The translations under genes and the position numbers were made by a program. Below the pieces are notes generated by a model. The model was not told the DNA's origin, did no database searches, and worked only from the letters and a program-made list of their open reading frames with translations. From positions 1 to 64,000 of the forward strand of contig NZ_JABVCF010000010.1 in assembly GCF_014595955.1 (NCBI RefSeq): 64,000 bases of DNA, written 5' to 3'. Below, one piece after another: positions 52,618 to 62,856 of the stretch (position 1 is its first letter; the number at the start of each line of letters is the position of its first letter). The stretch comes from Pseudaminobacter soli (ex Zhang et al. 2022) (GTDB lineage Bacteria; Pseudomonadota; Alphaproteobacteria; Rhizobiales; Rhizobiaceae).

Positions 52618-52939
52618 CATTCGTCCTCTTTTCGGTGCGGGACATGCCCCCTCGCGCGAGCTTTGGTGGTTTTCCCGCCCATTTGCAAGCGAGCCGGCTC
52701 GGCGGGCAATTCCGCGCACTCGGTACTTCGCCAGTTTTGCGTTCGCTCGGACCTGTACGACGCAAAGGCCTTCACGACACTTTCACCATGATTGTTGACG
52801 AATTCTTTGCCAGGAATGGCGACAAATGGACGTATCAAGGGATCATCGGAAGGGCGGTCATCAAACCGGCCGGATTGTGCTGCGCATGCTGGACGGGTAG
52901 TTTCGCGCGCTGCTTCGGAAACAGGATGTCGCCACATCG
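52618..52939. promoter_or_regulatory. divergent pepA/lptF promoter region
   Basis: 322 bp separating two conserved divergent operons. No clear sigma-70 boxes or operator could be picked out by eye; a few short overlapping frames (for example antisense to 52617-52937) look like chance. Promoters for both pepA-holC and the lpt operon must lie here. Confidence 0.5.
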
Positions 52940-54142
52940 ATGATGGTCATTGAACGCTACATCCTGAAACGGACGGTGGAGGTCTTCCTCGCCGCGCTGT
53001 TCTGGACCCTGGCGATCGTCTGGACGACGCAGGTGCTCACCAAGATCGACGTGGTCACCGACAGCGGCCAGTCGGCGCTTACCTTCTTCGAGATCGCCGC
53101 GCTCATCCTGCCGTCGATGATTCCAATCGTGGTGCCCTTCGCGCTCGTCATCGCCGTAGCGCAGACGCTGAGCGCCATGAACGCGGATTCGGAGTTGGCC
53201 GTGATCAACGCGGCGGGAAGCTCCCGCATGGCCGTCATACGGCCGATCCTGGTGCTTGCGGCAATTGCCAGCGTCTTCTGCTTCGTCGTGGACAACGGCG
53301 TGGAGCCCTCTGCGCGCGAACGCACTCGGCAGCTTGTGGCTGCGGCCCGGGCGGACCTGCTCTCGCTGCTGGTGCAGGAGGGGACGTTCAGGAAGATCGA
53401 GGACGGGGTGTTCGTCCAGATCGGCGAAAGGCTGCCCGATGGCCAACTCGGCGGCATCTTCGTGGCTGATTCGCGCCAGGAGGGCACCGATCTTGCCTAC
53501 TACGCCAAGACCGGCGCGGTCGTGAAGGATGAAGAGGGCAAGGACCTGCTGGTCATGAGGGACGGGCAGGTCCACCGCAAGACGCCGTCCGGCGATGTCT
53601 CGGTTGTGCGTTTCTCTTCGTATGCCCTTGATCTGTCGGCTTTTTCCAAGGCATCCGACAAGATCAAGCTGTATCCCAAGGACCGCACGCTCAACTATCT
53701 CTTCGATCCCGATCCGAACGATCCGGAGTTCCAGGACGATCCGCGGTCGTTCACCGTCGAACTCCATCGCCGCTTCAGCGAGTGGCTGTATCCCCTTATC
53801 TTCGCGGTGATCTGCGTCGCAGTTGCGGGGGACCCCAGATCGCACCGTGAAGGGCGCGTGCACCCGCTGATCAGCGCAATCGCCATCTGCCTGCTCGTCC
53901 GCTGGCTGGGCTTCTTCGCCACGGACCAGAGCGAAAGCTCCCCATGGCTCACCTTCGGGATCTATCTCGTGCCGGCGGGAAGCACTGCGATCGCCGCATG
54001 GTTCATCTTCAACAACAGGACCATGGAACTGCCGATGTCCTGGTTCGAGTCGCTGCAGGATGCTGCCCGCAAGGTTCGTAGCGTGGCGGCGAGGTTGTGG
54101 GCGCGGGTGACCAACCGTCGCGCCATGGGAGGCCGGGCATGA
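52940..54142 (+). CDS. lptF: LPS export ABC transporter permease LptF
   Basis: 400 residues. Six membrane segments arranged as two, then four around a periplasmic beta-jellyroll domain (about 125-280). The start MVIERYILKRTVEVFLAALF with the IPIVVPFALVIAVAQTLSAMNADSELAVINAAG coupling helix is diagnostic. With LptG and LptB it pulls lipopolysaccharide from the inner membrane. Overlaps lptG by 4 bp. Confidence 0.95.
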   Translation: MMVIERYILKRTVEVFLAALFWTLAIVWTTQVLTKIDVVTDSGQSALTFFEIAALILPSMIPIVVPFALVIAVAQTLSAMNADSELAVINAAGSSRMAVIRPILVLAAIASVFCFVVDNGVEPSARERTRQLVAAARADLLSLLVQEGTFRKIEDGVFVQIGERLPDGQLGGIFVADSRQEGTDLAYYAKTGAVVKDEEGKDLLVMRDGQVHRKTPSGDVSVVRFSSYALDLSAFSKASDKIKLYPKDRTLNYLFDPDPNDPEFQDDPRSFTVELHRRFSEWLYPLIFAVICVAVAGDPRSHREGRVHPLISAIAICLLVRWLGFFATDQSESSPWLTFGIYLVPAGSTAIAAWFIFNNRTMELPMSWFESLQDAARKVRSVAARLWARVTNRRAMGGRA

Positions 54143-55227
54143 TCGGCTTCACCCTCGGACGCTACTTCTTCATGCGCTACGCGGTGATCACGACCTGGAT
54201 CCTGCTTGGCATGCTCGGCCTTATCTTCCTGATCGATTTCACCGAGTTCTCGAGCCGCACTTCAGGCATGCCCGGCTTCTCCTTCTCGTCGGCGCTTGCG
54301 GTCTCCGCGCTCCGGATCCCGATGATTCTCCTGCAGACCGTGCCGTTCGTCGCCCTGTTCTCGGCGATGGCGACGCTGGTTTCGCTCAACCGCAGCTACG
54401 AGCTTGTGATCGCCCGGTCGGCAGGGATCTCGGCCTGGCAATTCCTGCTGCCGCCCTGCCTCGGCGCTTTCGTGTTCGGCGTGCTCGTGATCCTCTTGCT
54501 CAATCCGCTGGCAGCGCACGGCTACTCATATTCCGAGGTCATCGAGGCACAGGTCCGCTCCAAGAACTCCAACAAGGTATCGGCCTTTTCGGCACCGTGG
54601 ATCCGCCAGAAGACAGGCGACACGGACACGATCATCGGGGCTCGTGCCATCCTCAACCGAGGCATGGAACTCGCCGACACGGCATTCTTCTCCCTCGATT
54701 CCGATGGCGAGATTGTCGAACGCCGAGACGCCAGGCGGGCAGTCCTGCGCGACGGCTATTGGGAACTGACGGATGTCCGTCGCTTCAAGGACGGCGAGAA
54801 GGTCGAAGCGATCGCCGAGGATCGGGTTCCAACGAACCTGAAGCCTGAATTCGTGCAGGAGCGCCTGGCCAGGCCGGAAACGATTCCCTTCTTCGAACTG
54901 CCGTCCAAGATCGAGGTGGCGCGGTCCTTCGGCCTTCGGGCAAGCGCGTTCGCAATGCAGTTCCACTCGCTCGCGGCCCTGCCCGCCCTGCTTGTGGCCA
55001 TGACGCTGATTGCCGCCACCGTGTCGATGCGTTTCGCACGGCTTGGTCAATCCGCCACCATGATTCTGGGTGGCATCGTGGCCGGCTTTCTGCTTTATGT
55101 GGTATCCGTTCTCGTGAAGGCGTTCGGCAACGCCGGAATCGTGCCGGCCTATATAGCGGCGTGGCTACCGGCGGTTGTTGCAATGTTTTTCGGTGTTACT
55201 TTTCTACTTTATAAGGAAGACGGCTAG
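54139..55227 (+). CDS. lptG: LPS export ABC transporter permease LptG
   Basis: 362 residues, same fold as LptF. TLGRYFFMRYAVITTWILLGML start, PMILLQTVPFVALFSAMATLVSLNRSYELVIARSAGIS coupling region, periplasmic domain about 125-260, and a final three-helix set. Start at ATG 54139 (overlapping the lptF stop) with a GGAGG-like site upstream. Confidence 0.95.
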   Translation: MIGFTLGRYFFMRYAVITTWILLGMLGLIFLIDFTEFSSRTSGMPGFSFSSALAVSALRIPMILLQTVPFVALFSAMATLVSLNRSYELVIARSAGISAWQFLLPPCLGAFVFGVLVILLLNPLAAHGYSYSEVIEAQVRSKNSNKVSAFSAPWIRQKTGDTDTIIGARAILNRGMELADTAFFSLDSDGEIVERRDARRAVLRDGYWELTDVRRFKDGEKVEAIAEDRVPTNLKPEFVQERLARPETIPFFELPSKIEVARSFGLRASAFAMQFHSLAALPALLVAMTLIAATVSMRFARLGQSATMILGGIVAGFLLYVVSVLVKAFGNAGIVPAYIAAWLPAVVAMFFGVTFLLYKEDG

Positions 55228-57653
55228 TGAGGGGACCGTCGTCACAGCCTAGGACTGTGTCGGGGAGAATCGCCCGCCTTTGCGCCACGACTGCGCTGGG
55301 CTGCATTCTCGCGGGCGGAGTGGCGTTGGAGCACGCCGCTGCGCAGGACGTCAGTGACCTGACCGAAAGGGTTGCCGCCTCAGTCCCTTCCGATTCGCAG
55401 ATGCTGCTGGAAGCAGACACCCTCGTCTATGACGTCGACAAGGACACGGTGACCGCGGTCGGCGGCGTGCGAATCGACTATGCCGGGAACAAACTCGTCG
55501 CCCAGCGCGTGAGCTACAACCGCAAGAGCCGCCGTCTCATGGCGAGCGGCGGAGTCGAGATCGTCAACAGCGACGGCACCAAAGTCTTCTCGGACGAGGT
55601 CGACATCACCGAGGATTTTGCTGACGGCTTCGTTAACGCCCTACGGGTCGAGACGGTGGACAAGACCTACTTCGCGGCCGAAAGCGCCGAGCGGGTGGGC
55701 GGCATCACCACGATCTTCAACAATGGCGTCTACACCGCCTGCGCCCCTTGCGAGGAGAAGCCGGACCGCGCTCCTGTCTGGCGCATCAAGGCGCAGAAGA
55801 TCATCTGGAACGGGAAGGCAAAGACCGTTCGCTTCGAACGCTCGCGATTCGAGTTCTTCGGGTTCCCCATCGCCACGCTGCCTGCGTTCGAGATCGCGGA
55901 CCCGACCGTCAAGCGCAAGAGTGGCTTCCTCTTTCCCAGAATCGCGGGCGGTTCCGATCTCGGCGTCGGCGTCGCCGTTCCGTATTATTTCGCGCTCTCG
56001 CCGACCTACGATCTCACCGTCACGGGAACCGGCTTCACCAAGCAAGGCTTCCTGGGCGAGGCCGAATGGCGGCAGCGCTTCAACAATGGCGGATACAACC
56101 TGAAGATCGCGGGCATCTATCAGGCTGACCCCGGAGCCTTCGACAAGAACAGCGTCAACTCAGGCCCCGAAGGCGATCCGAATCGCTGGAGAGGGATGAT
56201 CGGTTCGAAGGGCAACTTCAAAATCAATCCACGGTGGCAGTTCGGCTGGAATATTCTCGCTCAGGGCGACAAGAATTTCTCGCGGACCTACGAGATCGAG
56301 GGCTTCAGCGATTATGTCCATCGCTCGGAGATTTATCTGACCGGCCTGAACAATCGTAACTACTTCGATCTGCGCGGCATGAAGTTCGACGTCCAGGAGG
56401 ACATCCTGAACTCGGACCCGCGGTCAACAAACGACGACCAGCCGTGGGTGCTGCCGAGCTTCGATTACAGCTATATCCCGGACGAGCCGCTGGCAGGCGG
56501 CGAACTCCAACTGGCTCTGAACGCCCGCTCGAATTACCGGTCGACCTTGGACGACTCGACCTTCGACAACCGCTTCGATTCCAGGAACGACTTAATCCAG
56601 GGCATCGAAGGCTATTCGGGCCGACTGACGGGCGCGGCCGAATGGAAGCGCAACTTCATCACCGAGGGCGGCCTGGTCGTCACGCCGCTGCTAGCCCTCC
56701 AGGGGGACACCACCTACGTCAACCAGTCGCAGGCATCGATCGACGCAATCAATGCCTTCGCGAACACGCCGGTGACCGGTGTCGAGGCGGATATCCGCTC
56801 GGCCTATTACAGGTTGATGGCGACCGCAGGTATGGAATTGCGCTGGCCGGTGCTTTTTTCCCTGGCAAGCGCCTCCCACGTGCTCGAACCGATGGCGCAG
56901 GTGTTCGCGCGGCCTGACACGCCCTTCGAGAACTCCCTCGGCATTCCCAACGAGGACTCGCAGAGCTTCGTGTTCGACGCCTCCACGCTGTTCGACCGCG
57001 ACAAGTTCTCCGGCTACGATCGCATCGAGGGTGGAACGCGCGCCAATATCGGGCTGCGCTACAGCGGAGTCTACGACAACGGCTGGACGACGAACGCGCT
57101 CTTCGGCCAGTCTTATCAATTGGCCGGCGAAAACCCATTCGACGCCCCGGATTTCGTCAACGTAGGAGCCAACTCGGGCCTGGAGACCGATACATCCGAC
57201 TACGTCGGTCTGGTCGGCTTTGCCTCGCCTTATGGCCTCTCGGCCTCGTTGAGCGGCCGTTTCGACGAACAGAGCTTCGAACTCCGCCGGGCTGCGGCCA
57301 AGGCCGGCTACACTAATGGACCGGTGGCGGTGACCGCGAACTATGCCTACATCCAGGCGCAGCCGCTCTATGGCTTCAACGAGGACCGGCACGAGATCAG
57401 TGCCGGCGCCTCCATCCGTTTCCACGAGAATTGGCGCGCCTTCGGGTCCGGCAGCTACGACCTCCAGTCCGGCGTACTCGTCTCCGATTCGATCGGCCTT
57501 GCCTATGATGACGAATGCTTCGCCTATACCCTTTCGATGACGGAGACGCGCGACACGGACGGCGGGGATGACACCGAGCGGAGGTTCGGTATCAGCGTCT
57601 CGCTTCGCACGCTCGGCGATTTCGGCAAGGGCGCGGGAGCCTGGGGAAGCTAA
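55227..57653 (+). CDS. lptD: LPS assembly outer-membrane protein LptD
   Basis: 808 residues. Signal peptide to about residue 40 (HAAAQ-DV), periplasmic OstA-like domain (about 55-200: DTLVYDVDKDTVTAVGGVRIDYAGNKLVAQRVSYN), then a large beta-barrel. The Cys pair TACAPCEE and a C-terminal Cys (DDECFAY) may form the disulfides needed for assembly. GTG start shares a base with the lptG stop. Imports LPS through the outer membrane with LptE. Confidence 0.96.
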   Translation: MRGPSSQPRTVSGRIARLCATTALGCILAGGVALEHAAAQDVSDLTERVAASVPSDSQMLLEADTLVYDVDKDTVTAVGGVRIDYAGNKLVAQRVSYNRKSRRLMASGGVEIVNSDGTKVFSDEVDITEDFADGFVNALRVETVDKTYFAAESAERVGGITTIFNNGVYTACAPCEEKPDRAPVWRIKAQKIIWNGKAKTVRFERSRFEFFGFPIATLPAFEIADPTVKRKSGFLFPRIAGGSDLGVGVAVPYYFALSPTYDLTVTGTGFTKQGFLGEAEWRQRFNNGGYNLKIAGIYQADPGAFDKNSVNSGPEGDPNRWRGMIGSKGNFKINPRWQFGWNILAQGDKNFSRTYEIEGFSDYVHRSEIYLTGLNNRNYFDLRGMKFDVQEDILNSDPRSTNDDQPWVLPSFDYSYIPDEPLAGGELQLALNARSNYRSTLDDSTFDNRFDSRNDLIQGIEGYSGRLTGAAEWKRNFITEGGLVVTPLLALQGDTTYVNQSQASIDAINAFANTPVTGVEADIRSAYYRLMATAGMELRWPVLFSLASASHVLEPMAQVFARPDTPFENSLGIPNEDSQSFVFDASTLFDRDKFSGYDRIEGGTRANIGLRYSGVYDNGWTTNALFGQSYQLAGENPFDAPDFVNVGANSGLETDTSDYVGLVGFASPYGLSASLSGRFDEQSFELRRAAAKAGYTNGPVAVTANYAYIQAQPLYGFNEDRHEISAGASIRFHENWRAFGSGSYDLQSGVLVSDSIGLAYDDECFAYTLSMTETRDTDGGDDTERRFGISVSLRTLGDFGKGAGAWGS

Positions 57654-57731
57654 ACCGGTAGTCGGTCATCGTTTCGCCCTACAACTCATTCAACGAGCGC
57701 CATATCCGCGGGGCAGCTACGGGTTATTTTC

Positions 57732-58667
57732 ATGATGGGATTGAGAAAGACACTCCTTTCACTGAGCGTTGCGGCAATGGCGGCCGTTTCCGCGCCCGGC
57801 TTCGGCGGGGTCACGACGGCTCACGCGAGCGAAATCAAATACGTCGTTAACGACATTGCCATCACCAGCTACGACATCCAGCGCAGGGCGGCTTTCCTCA
57901 AGCTGCAGCGCAAGCAGGGCAATCTGAATCAGCTTGCCGGCGATGAGATGGTGAACCAGACGCTCAAGCACGCGGAGATCCAGCGGCTGGGCATCAAGGT
58001 CAGCGACGAGAACGTGGCCGCGGCCTATGAACGCTTTGCGAAGTCGAACAAGATGACGACAAAGCAGCTCGACGGCATCATGAACCAGGCGGGCGTGACT
58101 CCCCAGCACTTCAAGGAGTACATCAGAACCCAACTCGGCTGGAACCAGGCTCTGACTCGCCGGTTCCGGGCGCAGGGCGGCGCCCTGAGCGAGCAGGAGG
58201 TCGTCCGCAAGATGCTGGAGAAGGGCGGCGCCAAACCGTCCGCGACCGAGTATATGCTGCAGCAGGTGATTTTTGTCGTCCCCGCTTCCGAGAAGGGTTC
58301 CATCGGCAAGCGCAAGCGCGAGGCAGACGCATTGCGCGCCCGCTTCTCCGGATGCGATCGGACGCGCGAATTCGCCAAGGGGCTGGTCGACGTGACCGTG
58401 CGCGACCTCGGTCGCGTGCTCGCACCGGAATTGCCCAAGGAATGGGCCGATCAGATCAAGGCTATCAACACCGGCGGAGCGACGCCGGTGCGCGAGACCG
58501 AACGCGGTGTCGAATTCATTGGTATCTGTAGCGCCAAGGAAGTATCCGACGACCGGGTTGCCAAGTCGGTGTTCAACGCCGAGGGAACGGACGACGAGAA
58601 GGCGGACGAACTCGACAAGAAGTACTCCGAGGAACTTCGGAAGCGGGCCCGCATCGTCCAGCGTTGA
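57732..58667 (+). CDS. SurA-like periplasmic chaperone
   Basis: 311 residues. Signal peptide to about 33 (TTAHA-SE). The SurA N-terminal helical domain follows: EIKYVVNDIAITSYDIQRRAAFLKLQ and the long helical hairpin with MVNQTLKHAEIQRLGIKVSDENV. One degenerate parvulin-like domain (about 165-280, TEYMLQQVIFVVPASEKG) has no clear catalytic set. Placed between lptD and pdxA as in other rhizobia, in line with a role in outer-membrane protein folding. Confidence 0.9.
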   Translation: MMGLRKTLLSLSVAAMAAVSAPGFGGVTTAHASEIKYVVNDIAITSYDIQRRAAFLKLQRKQGNLNQLAGDEMVNQTLKHAEIQRLGIKVSDENVAAAYERFAKSNKMTTKQLDGIMNQAGVTPQHFKEYIRTQLGWNQALTRRFRAQGGALSEQEVVRKMLEKGGAKPSATEYMLQQVIFVVPASEKGSIGKRKREADALRARFSGCDRTREFAKGLVDVTVRDLGRVLAPELPKEWADQIKAINTGGATPVRETERGVEFIGICSAKEVSDDRVAKSVFNAEGTDDEKADELDKKYSEELRKRARIVQR

Positions 58668-58731
58668 TTGGCACCGCTCCCTCGAGGCTGCCAGCCCCTG
58701 TCGTCCGTGACCGGCAATCGGGAAAACCGAA

Positions 58732-59754
58732 ATGGCCTCCCAATCACCCATCCTGCCGCTCGCGATGACGCTCGGAGAGCCGGCCGGGATCGGCCCGGAC
58801 ATCGCGCTCGCGGTCTGGATGGCGCGCACGAAGCTCCACATCCCGCCGTTCTACCTGATCGGGGACGCAGCGTTCCTGACGTCGCGGGCCCGCCGCCTGG
58901 GGTATACGGTACCCATAGTCGAGACCGCACCGGCCGAAGCCACCCGCCTGTTCCCCAACGCGCTGCCGGTGGTTCCGATCGGATTTCCTATCGACGATCG
59001 TCCCGGCGACCCTAGCCAGTCTACTGTTCAAGCCGTGGTCGGGTCCATTGACCGTGCCGTGGAGGATGTCTTCGAGGGCCGCGCGGCTGCCATCGTCACC
59101 TGCCCAATTTCGAAGAACGTCCTCTACGGAGGCGGGTTCGCCTTTCCCGGACATACGGAGTACCTTGCCGAACTGGCGCTCAGGCGCACCGGCGAGAAGC
59201 GGCATCCGGTCATGATGCTGGCCGGCCCGGATTTGCTCGTCGTGCCCGTCACGATCCACATCCCCTTGGCCGAAGTGGCGTCAGCGCTGACTCAGGACAT
59301 GATCGTTGAGACGGGCAGGATCGTCGGAAACGCCCTCAAGGCACAGTTTGGGATTCCACGTCCCAGATTGGCCATAGCCGGCCTCAACCCTCATGCAGGG
59401 GAAGGCGGCACGATCGGCAGGGAGGACGAGGAGATCGTCCGGCCCGCGGTCGAGGCGCTACGGAGCGAGGGCTTCGAAGTGGCGGGTCCCCTGCCCGCCG
59501 ACACGATGTTCCACAGCCGCGCGCGCAGCACCTACGATGCGGCGCTCTGCATGTATCACGACCAGGCGCTCATCCCGGCCAAGACGCTCGGCTTCGACGA
59601 CGCGGTGAATGTGACCCTCGGCCTGCCTTTCATTCGCACCTCTCCCGATCACGGTACGGCGTTCGAGCTCGTCGGCAGCGGAAAGGCGTTGCCGGACAGC
59701 CTGATAGCGGCCCTCAAGCTTGCCGCGAAGATGGCTGCACGGTCGACGCAATGA
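58732..59754 (+). CDS. pdxA: 4-hydroxythreonine-4-phosphate dehydrogenase
   Basis: 340 residues. [15 protein letters not shown] start, zinc His residues in [10 protein letters not shown] (about 141), and later in HAGEGG and [18 protein letters not shown]-dependent step of the DXP-dependent vitamin B6 pathway. Overlaps rsmA by 4 bp. Confidence 0.96.
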   Translation: MASQSPILPLAMTLGEPAGIGPDIALAVWMARTKLHIPPFYLIGDAAFLTSRARRLGYTVPIVETAPAEATRLFPNALPVVPIGFPIDDRPGDPSQSTVQAVVGSIDRAVEDVFEGRAAAIVTCPISKNVLYGGGFAFPGHTEYLAELALRRTGEKRHPVMMLAGPDLLVVPVTIHIPLAEVASALTQDMIVETGRIVGNALKAQFGIPRPRLAIAGLNPHAGEGGTIGREDEEIVRPAVEALRSEGFEVAGPLPADTMFHSRARSTYDAALCMYHDQALIPAKTLGFDDAVNVTLGLPFIRTSPDHGTAFELVGSGKALPDSLIAALKLAAKMAARSTQ

Positions 59755-60587
59755 CGCTGTCGATGGACGGGCTCCCGCCGCTGCGGGAGGTGATCGAGGA
59801 ACACGGGCTCCAGGCGCGGAAATCGCTTGGACAGAATTTTTTGCTCGATCTCAACCTGACGGGCAAGATAGCCCGCGCGGCCGGCCCGCTGGAGGACGTC
59901 ACGGTGCTGGAGGTAGGCCCCGGTCCCGGTGGACTGACGCGGGCGCTGCTCATGCATGGCGCCAAGCGGGTTGTCGCTATCGAGCGCGACGAGCGGTGCC
60001 TGGCAGCCTTGGCGGAGATTTCGGCGCATTATCCGGGGCGGCTGGAGGTCGTCTCCGACGATGCGCTCAAGGTCGACATGGCAGCACTGACCGGCGGCGG
60101 CCCAGTCAAGATCGCCGCCAACCTGCCCTACAATATCGGTACCGAGTTGCTGGTCCGCTGGCTCACGATGCCGAACTGGCCGCCTTTCTACGAGTCGCTC
60201 ACGCTGATGTTCCAGAAGGAAGTAGCCGAGCGGATCGTCGCCAAGCCTGGAAGCGCAGCCTATGGGCGGCTGGGAGTGCTCGCGGGCTGGCGGGCCGATG
60301 CCCGAATCCTGTTCGACATCCCTCCGCGCGCCTTCACACCGCCGCCGAAGATCACCTCGTCGGTGGTTCAGTTGATCCCGAAAGCCGATCCCCTCCCCGC
60401 CGACCTGCGCAAGCTGGAACGGGTAACGGAAGCGGCGTTCGGCCAGCGCCGCAAGATGCTGCGCCAGAGCCTGAAATCGCACGGCGGCGAGGCACTGCTC
60501 GCCACGGTCGGAATAGATGCAACCCGCCGGGCGGAGACGCTCAGCATCGAAGAATTCGTGTCGCTGGCGAACGCGCTCGGAGAATGA
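59751..60587 (+). CDS. rsmA: 16S rRNA (A1518/A1519) dimethyltransferase
   Basis: 278 residues. [13 protein letters not shown] start, SAM loop [15 protein letters not shown] (about 46-60), acidic AIERDERC, and catalytic [11 protein letters not shown]. Modifies the two adjacent adenines near the 3' end of 16S rRNA (KsgA). End of the lpt-pdxA-rsmA run. Confidence 0.97.
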   Translation: MTLSMDGLPPLREVIEEHGLQARKSLGQNFLLDLNLTGKIARAAGPLEDVTVLEVGPGPGGLTRALLMHGAKRVVAIERDERCLAALAEISAHYPGRLEVVSDDALKVDMAALTGGGPVKIAANLPYNIGTELLVRWLTMPNWPPFYESLTLMFQKEVAERIVAKPGSAAYGRLGVLAGWRADARILFDIPPRAFTPPPKITSSVVQLIPKADPLPADLRKLERVTEAAFGQRRKMLRQSLKSHGGEALLATVGIDATRRAETLSIEEFVSLANALGE

Positions 60588-60692
60588 AAAACGGATCGTT
60601 CGCCTGGCGACACTCCTAGCAAGAGGCATGATGCTTGTGCATAGCTAGCATCGTCGCAATATGTGCTTGGAGAATGTCAGAGAACAGGCGCG

Positions 60693-61130
60693 ATGTCACA
60701 GGCAGCGGACTACCCGGATCTTTATTTCACCCGAGAACAGCTCATGCTTTCTCCCGAGGAGACATTAGAGGTCGCCAAGGACCTGATGAATTGCTCCCCT
60801 CCGGCCTCGGCAATCACCGACACCGATCGAGCCTTTGTGCAGCGTGCCTTGCTCATTGTTGTCGACAAGAGCGAAAAGACCACGGCGATGTTCGACGTCT
60901 TTGCCTCTTTCATGACGAAGGCGCCATCCGGCTCCGTCCTGAAGATCGCAAAGAGCCTCGCCAAGCGTACGGCGAGGCGCTGGTTCAAGAAATACATCGA
61001 TGATACGCCGAAATACAGCGCCGTCGGGAGAGCCGGCTTCCTGTACTACAGCGCGATGCCGATGGAATGGCGGGTGAGAGTGGCAACCGGTGATGTGGGG
61101 ATGATCACCAACTATCTGCTGGCCAGATAG
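60693..61130 (+). CDS. hypothetical protein
   Basis: 145 residues, mostly helical with several Lys/Arg-rich stretches (KIAKSLAKRTARRWFKK) and no signal peptide. Start at MSQAADYP; a TTG 30 nt upstream is possible. It is oriented with rsmA but 105 bp after it, and convergent with gmk. No family recognised. Confidence 0.55.
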   Translation: MSQAADYPDLYFTREQLMLSPEETLEVAKDLMNCSPPASAITDTDRAFVQRALLIVVDKSEKTTAMFDVFASFMTKAPSGSVLKIAKSLAKRTARRWFKKYIDDTPKYSAVGRAGFLYYSAMPMEWRVRVATGDVGMITNYLLAR

Positions 61131-61203
61131 CGCCAAATACAATGCTTGCGCGCCCCGCACTCGAGGGCAGCAGCAAAGGCGACCAGAGCATCGTAGGAAT
61201 CAG

Positions 61204-61866
61204 TCAGGTCGTCTTTTCGTCCAGAAGACCCGCCACGAAATCGAACAGGCCGGAGTTGCGGTCGCGGCGCAGTCGTTCGGCCGTGACGATCGCCTTCACC
61301 TCGGCGAATGCGGGCTGGAGGTCACGGTTGACGACGACATAGTCGTAGTCGCGCCAATGCTCGATCTCCAGCCGGGCGTTCTCCAGCCGGCGCTCGATCG
61401 TCTCGTCCGAATCCTCGGCGCGTCTCTTCAGGCGGTTCTTCAGTTCGCTCATCGACGGCGGCAGGATGAAGATCGAGACGATGTCGGCGCGCATCTTCTC
61501 CTTGAGCTGCAGCGCGCCCTGCCAGTCGATGTCGAACAGCATGTCGCGGCCCTCGGCCATGGCCGTCTCGACCGGCTCGCGCGGGGTCCCATAGCTGTTG
61601 CCGTGGACCTCCGCCCATTCCAGCAGGGCATCGGAATCGCGCAGGCGCTCAAACTCGCGCTGGGACACGAAGCGATAATGGACGCCGTCGATCTCGCTGC
61701 CGCGGCGCGCGCGCGTGGTCACGCTGACGGACAGGCTGAGCTCATGATCCTTCTCGAGCAGGTTGCGGGCGATCGTCGACTTGCCGGCGCCCGAAGGCGA
61801 CGACAGCACCAACATCAATCCGCGCCGGCGAATCCCGGCAGGTACAGGCGCCGCTCCCATCGTCAC
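61204..61866 (-). CDS. gmk: guanylate kinase
   Basis: 220 residues. P-loop [17 protein letters not shown] (about 20), GMP-binding [22 protein letters not shown], and [12 protein letters not shown]. Phosphorylates GMP to GDP. Start overlaps the yicC stop by 4 bp. Normal length. Confidence 0.97.
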   Translation of the reverse strand: MTMGAAPVPAGIRRRGLMLVLSSPSGAGKSTIARNLLEKDHELSLSVSVTTRARRGSEIDGVHYRFVSQREFERLRDSDALLEWAEVHGNSYGTPREPVETAMAEGRDMLFDIDWQGALQLKEKMRADIVSIFILPPSMSELKNRLKRRAEDSDETIERRLENARLEIEHWRDYDYVVVNRDLQPAFAEVKAIVTAERLRRDRNSGLFDFVAGLLDEKTT

Positions 61867-62753
61867 TCCAAATTCTGGACCTGTTCGCGGAACTGATCGA
61901 CGACGGCCTTCAATTCAAGCCCGATCGCCGTCACGCTCGCCGCATTCGATTTTGAGCAGAGCGTATTCGATTCCCGGTTAAATTCTTGTGCCAGGAAATC
62001 GAGCTTCCTGCCGATCGGCCCACCGGCCGCCAGCAAGGCACGACCCGAGGCCACATGGGTTTTCAGCCGGTCGATCTCTTCCCGTATGTCGGCCTTCGCC
62101 GCAAGGAAGGCCGCCTCCATGTGAAGGCGCGTCTCATCCAATCCGGCAGCGGCATCCATCAGCAAGGCGACCTGCTCCGCGATTCTGGCCCGGATGGTGG
62201 CCGGCTCGCGAGACGGATCGGCTTCGGCCCGCTCCACAAGCGCCTCGATCGCATCGAGATGGCCGAGAAGCAATACACGCAGCGCGTCTCCTTCCGACTG
62301 GCGAGCGATCTCCAATTCGGCGATCGCCGCGCCGAGCACGGTCAGGATCGCGCCGTCCACGGCGGCGCGGCTCTCCTCCGTCTCGAGCGCTTCCGGCGGC
62401 TCGAGCACGCCCCTCAGCGCCAGCAGGCCGTCGGCCCGGGCCGGCGCCAGCCCGTACTGCTCCTCAAGACGCTTCGCAAGGCCGGCGAGATCCTTGAGGA
62501 AGGTCTCGTTGATCACCGGCTGCGCAATGCTTCCAGCAGCCCGACCGAGGGTGAGGGTGGCCTGGAAGTTGCCGCGCGCAAAGCGCCGCTGAAGAGCCTG
62601 CCTCGCCGCCGCTTCGAGCCGCTCCCAGCCGGGCGGAAGACGCAGCCTGATCTCGACGGTCTTGCCGTTAACCGATTTCAATTCCCAGGCGATCGCCAGC
62701 CCGTCCCTTTCGCCGGTGGCCCGCGAAAAACCGGTCATGCTCTGGAGGTTCAT
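61863..62753 (-). CDS. yicC: YicC family endoribonuclease
   Basis: 296 residues. [38 protein letters not shown] is the invariant YicC/YloC start, and the end with [45 protein letters not shown] is equally typical. Members act as manganese-dependent RNases. Between mltG and gmk as in other rhizobia. Confidence 0.95.
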   Translation of the reverse strand: MNLQSMTGFSRATGERDGLAIAWELKSVNGKTVEIRLRLPPGWERLEAAARQALQRRFARGNFQATLTLGRAAGSIAQPVINETFLKDLAGLAKRLEEQYGLAPARADGLLALRGVLEPPEALETEESRAAVDGAILTVLGAAIAELEIARQSEGDALRVLLLGHLDAIEALVERAEADPSREPATIRARIAEQVALLMDAAAGLDETRLHMEAAFLAAKADIREEIDRLKTHVASGRALLAAGGPIGRKLDFLAQEFNRESNTLCSKSNAASVTAIGLELKAVVDQFREQVQNLE

Positions 62754-62856
62754 TCCGCAGATTCCTTGGGATGGACGATTGATGCCCTTGCGTCAGGTCA
62801 GTGGCCTGGCTATTTCGGGGCAGCGATCGAGGCTCAGTTGCCTTCCTAACCCCCTT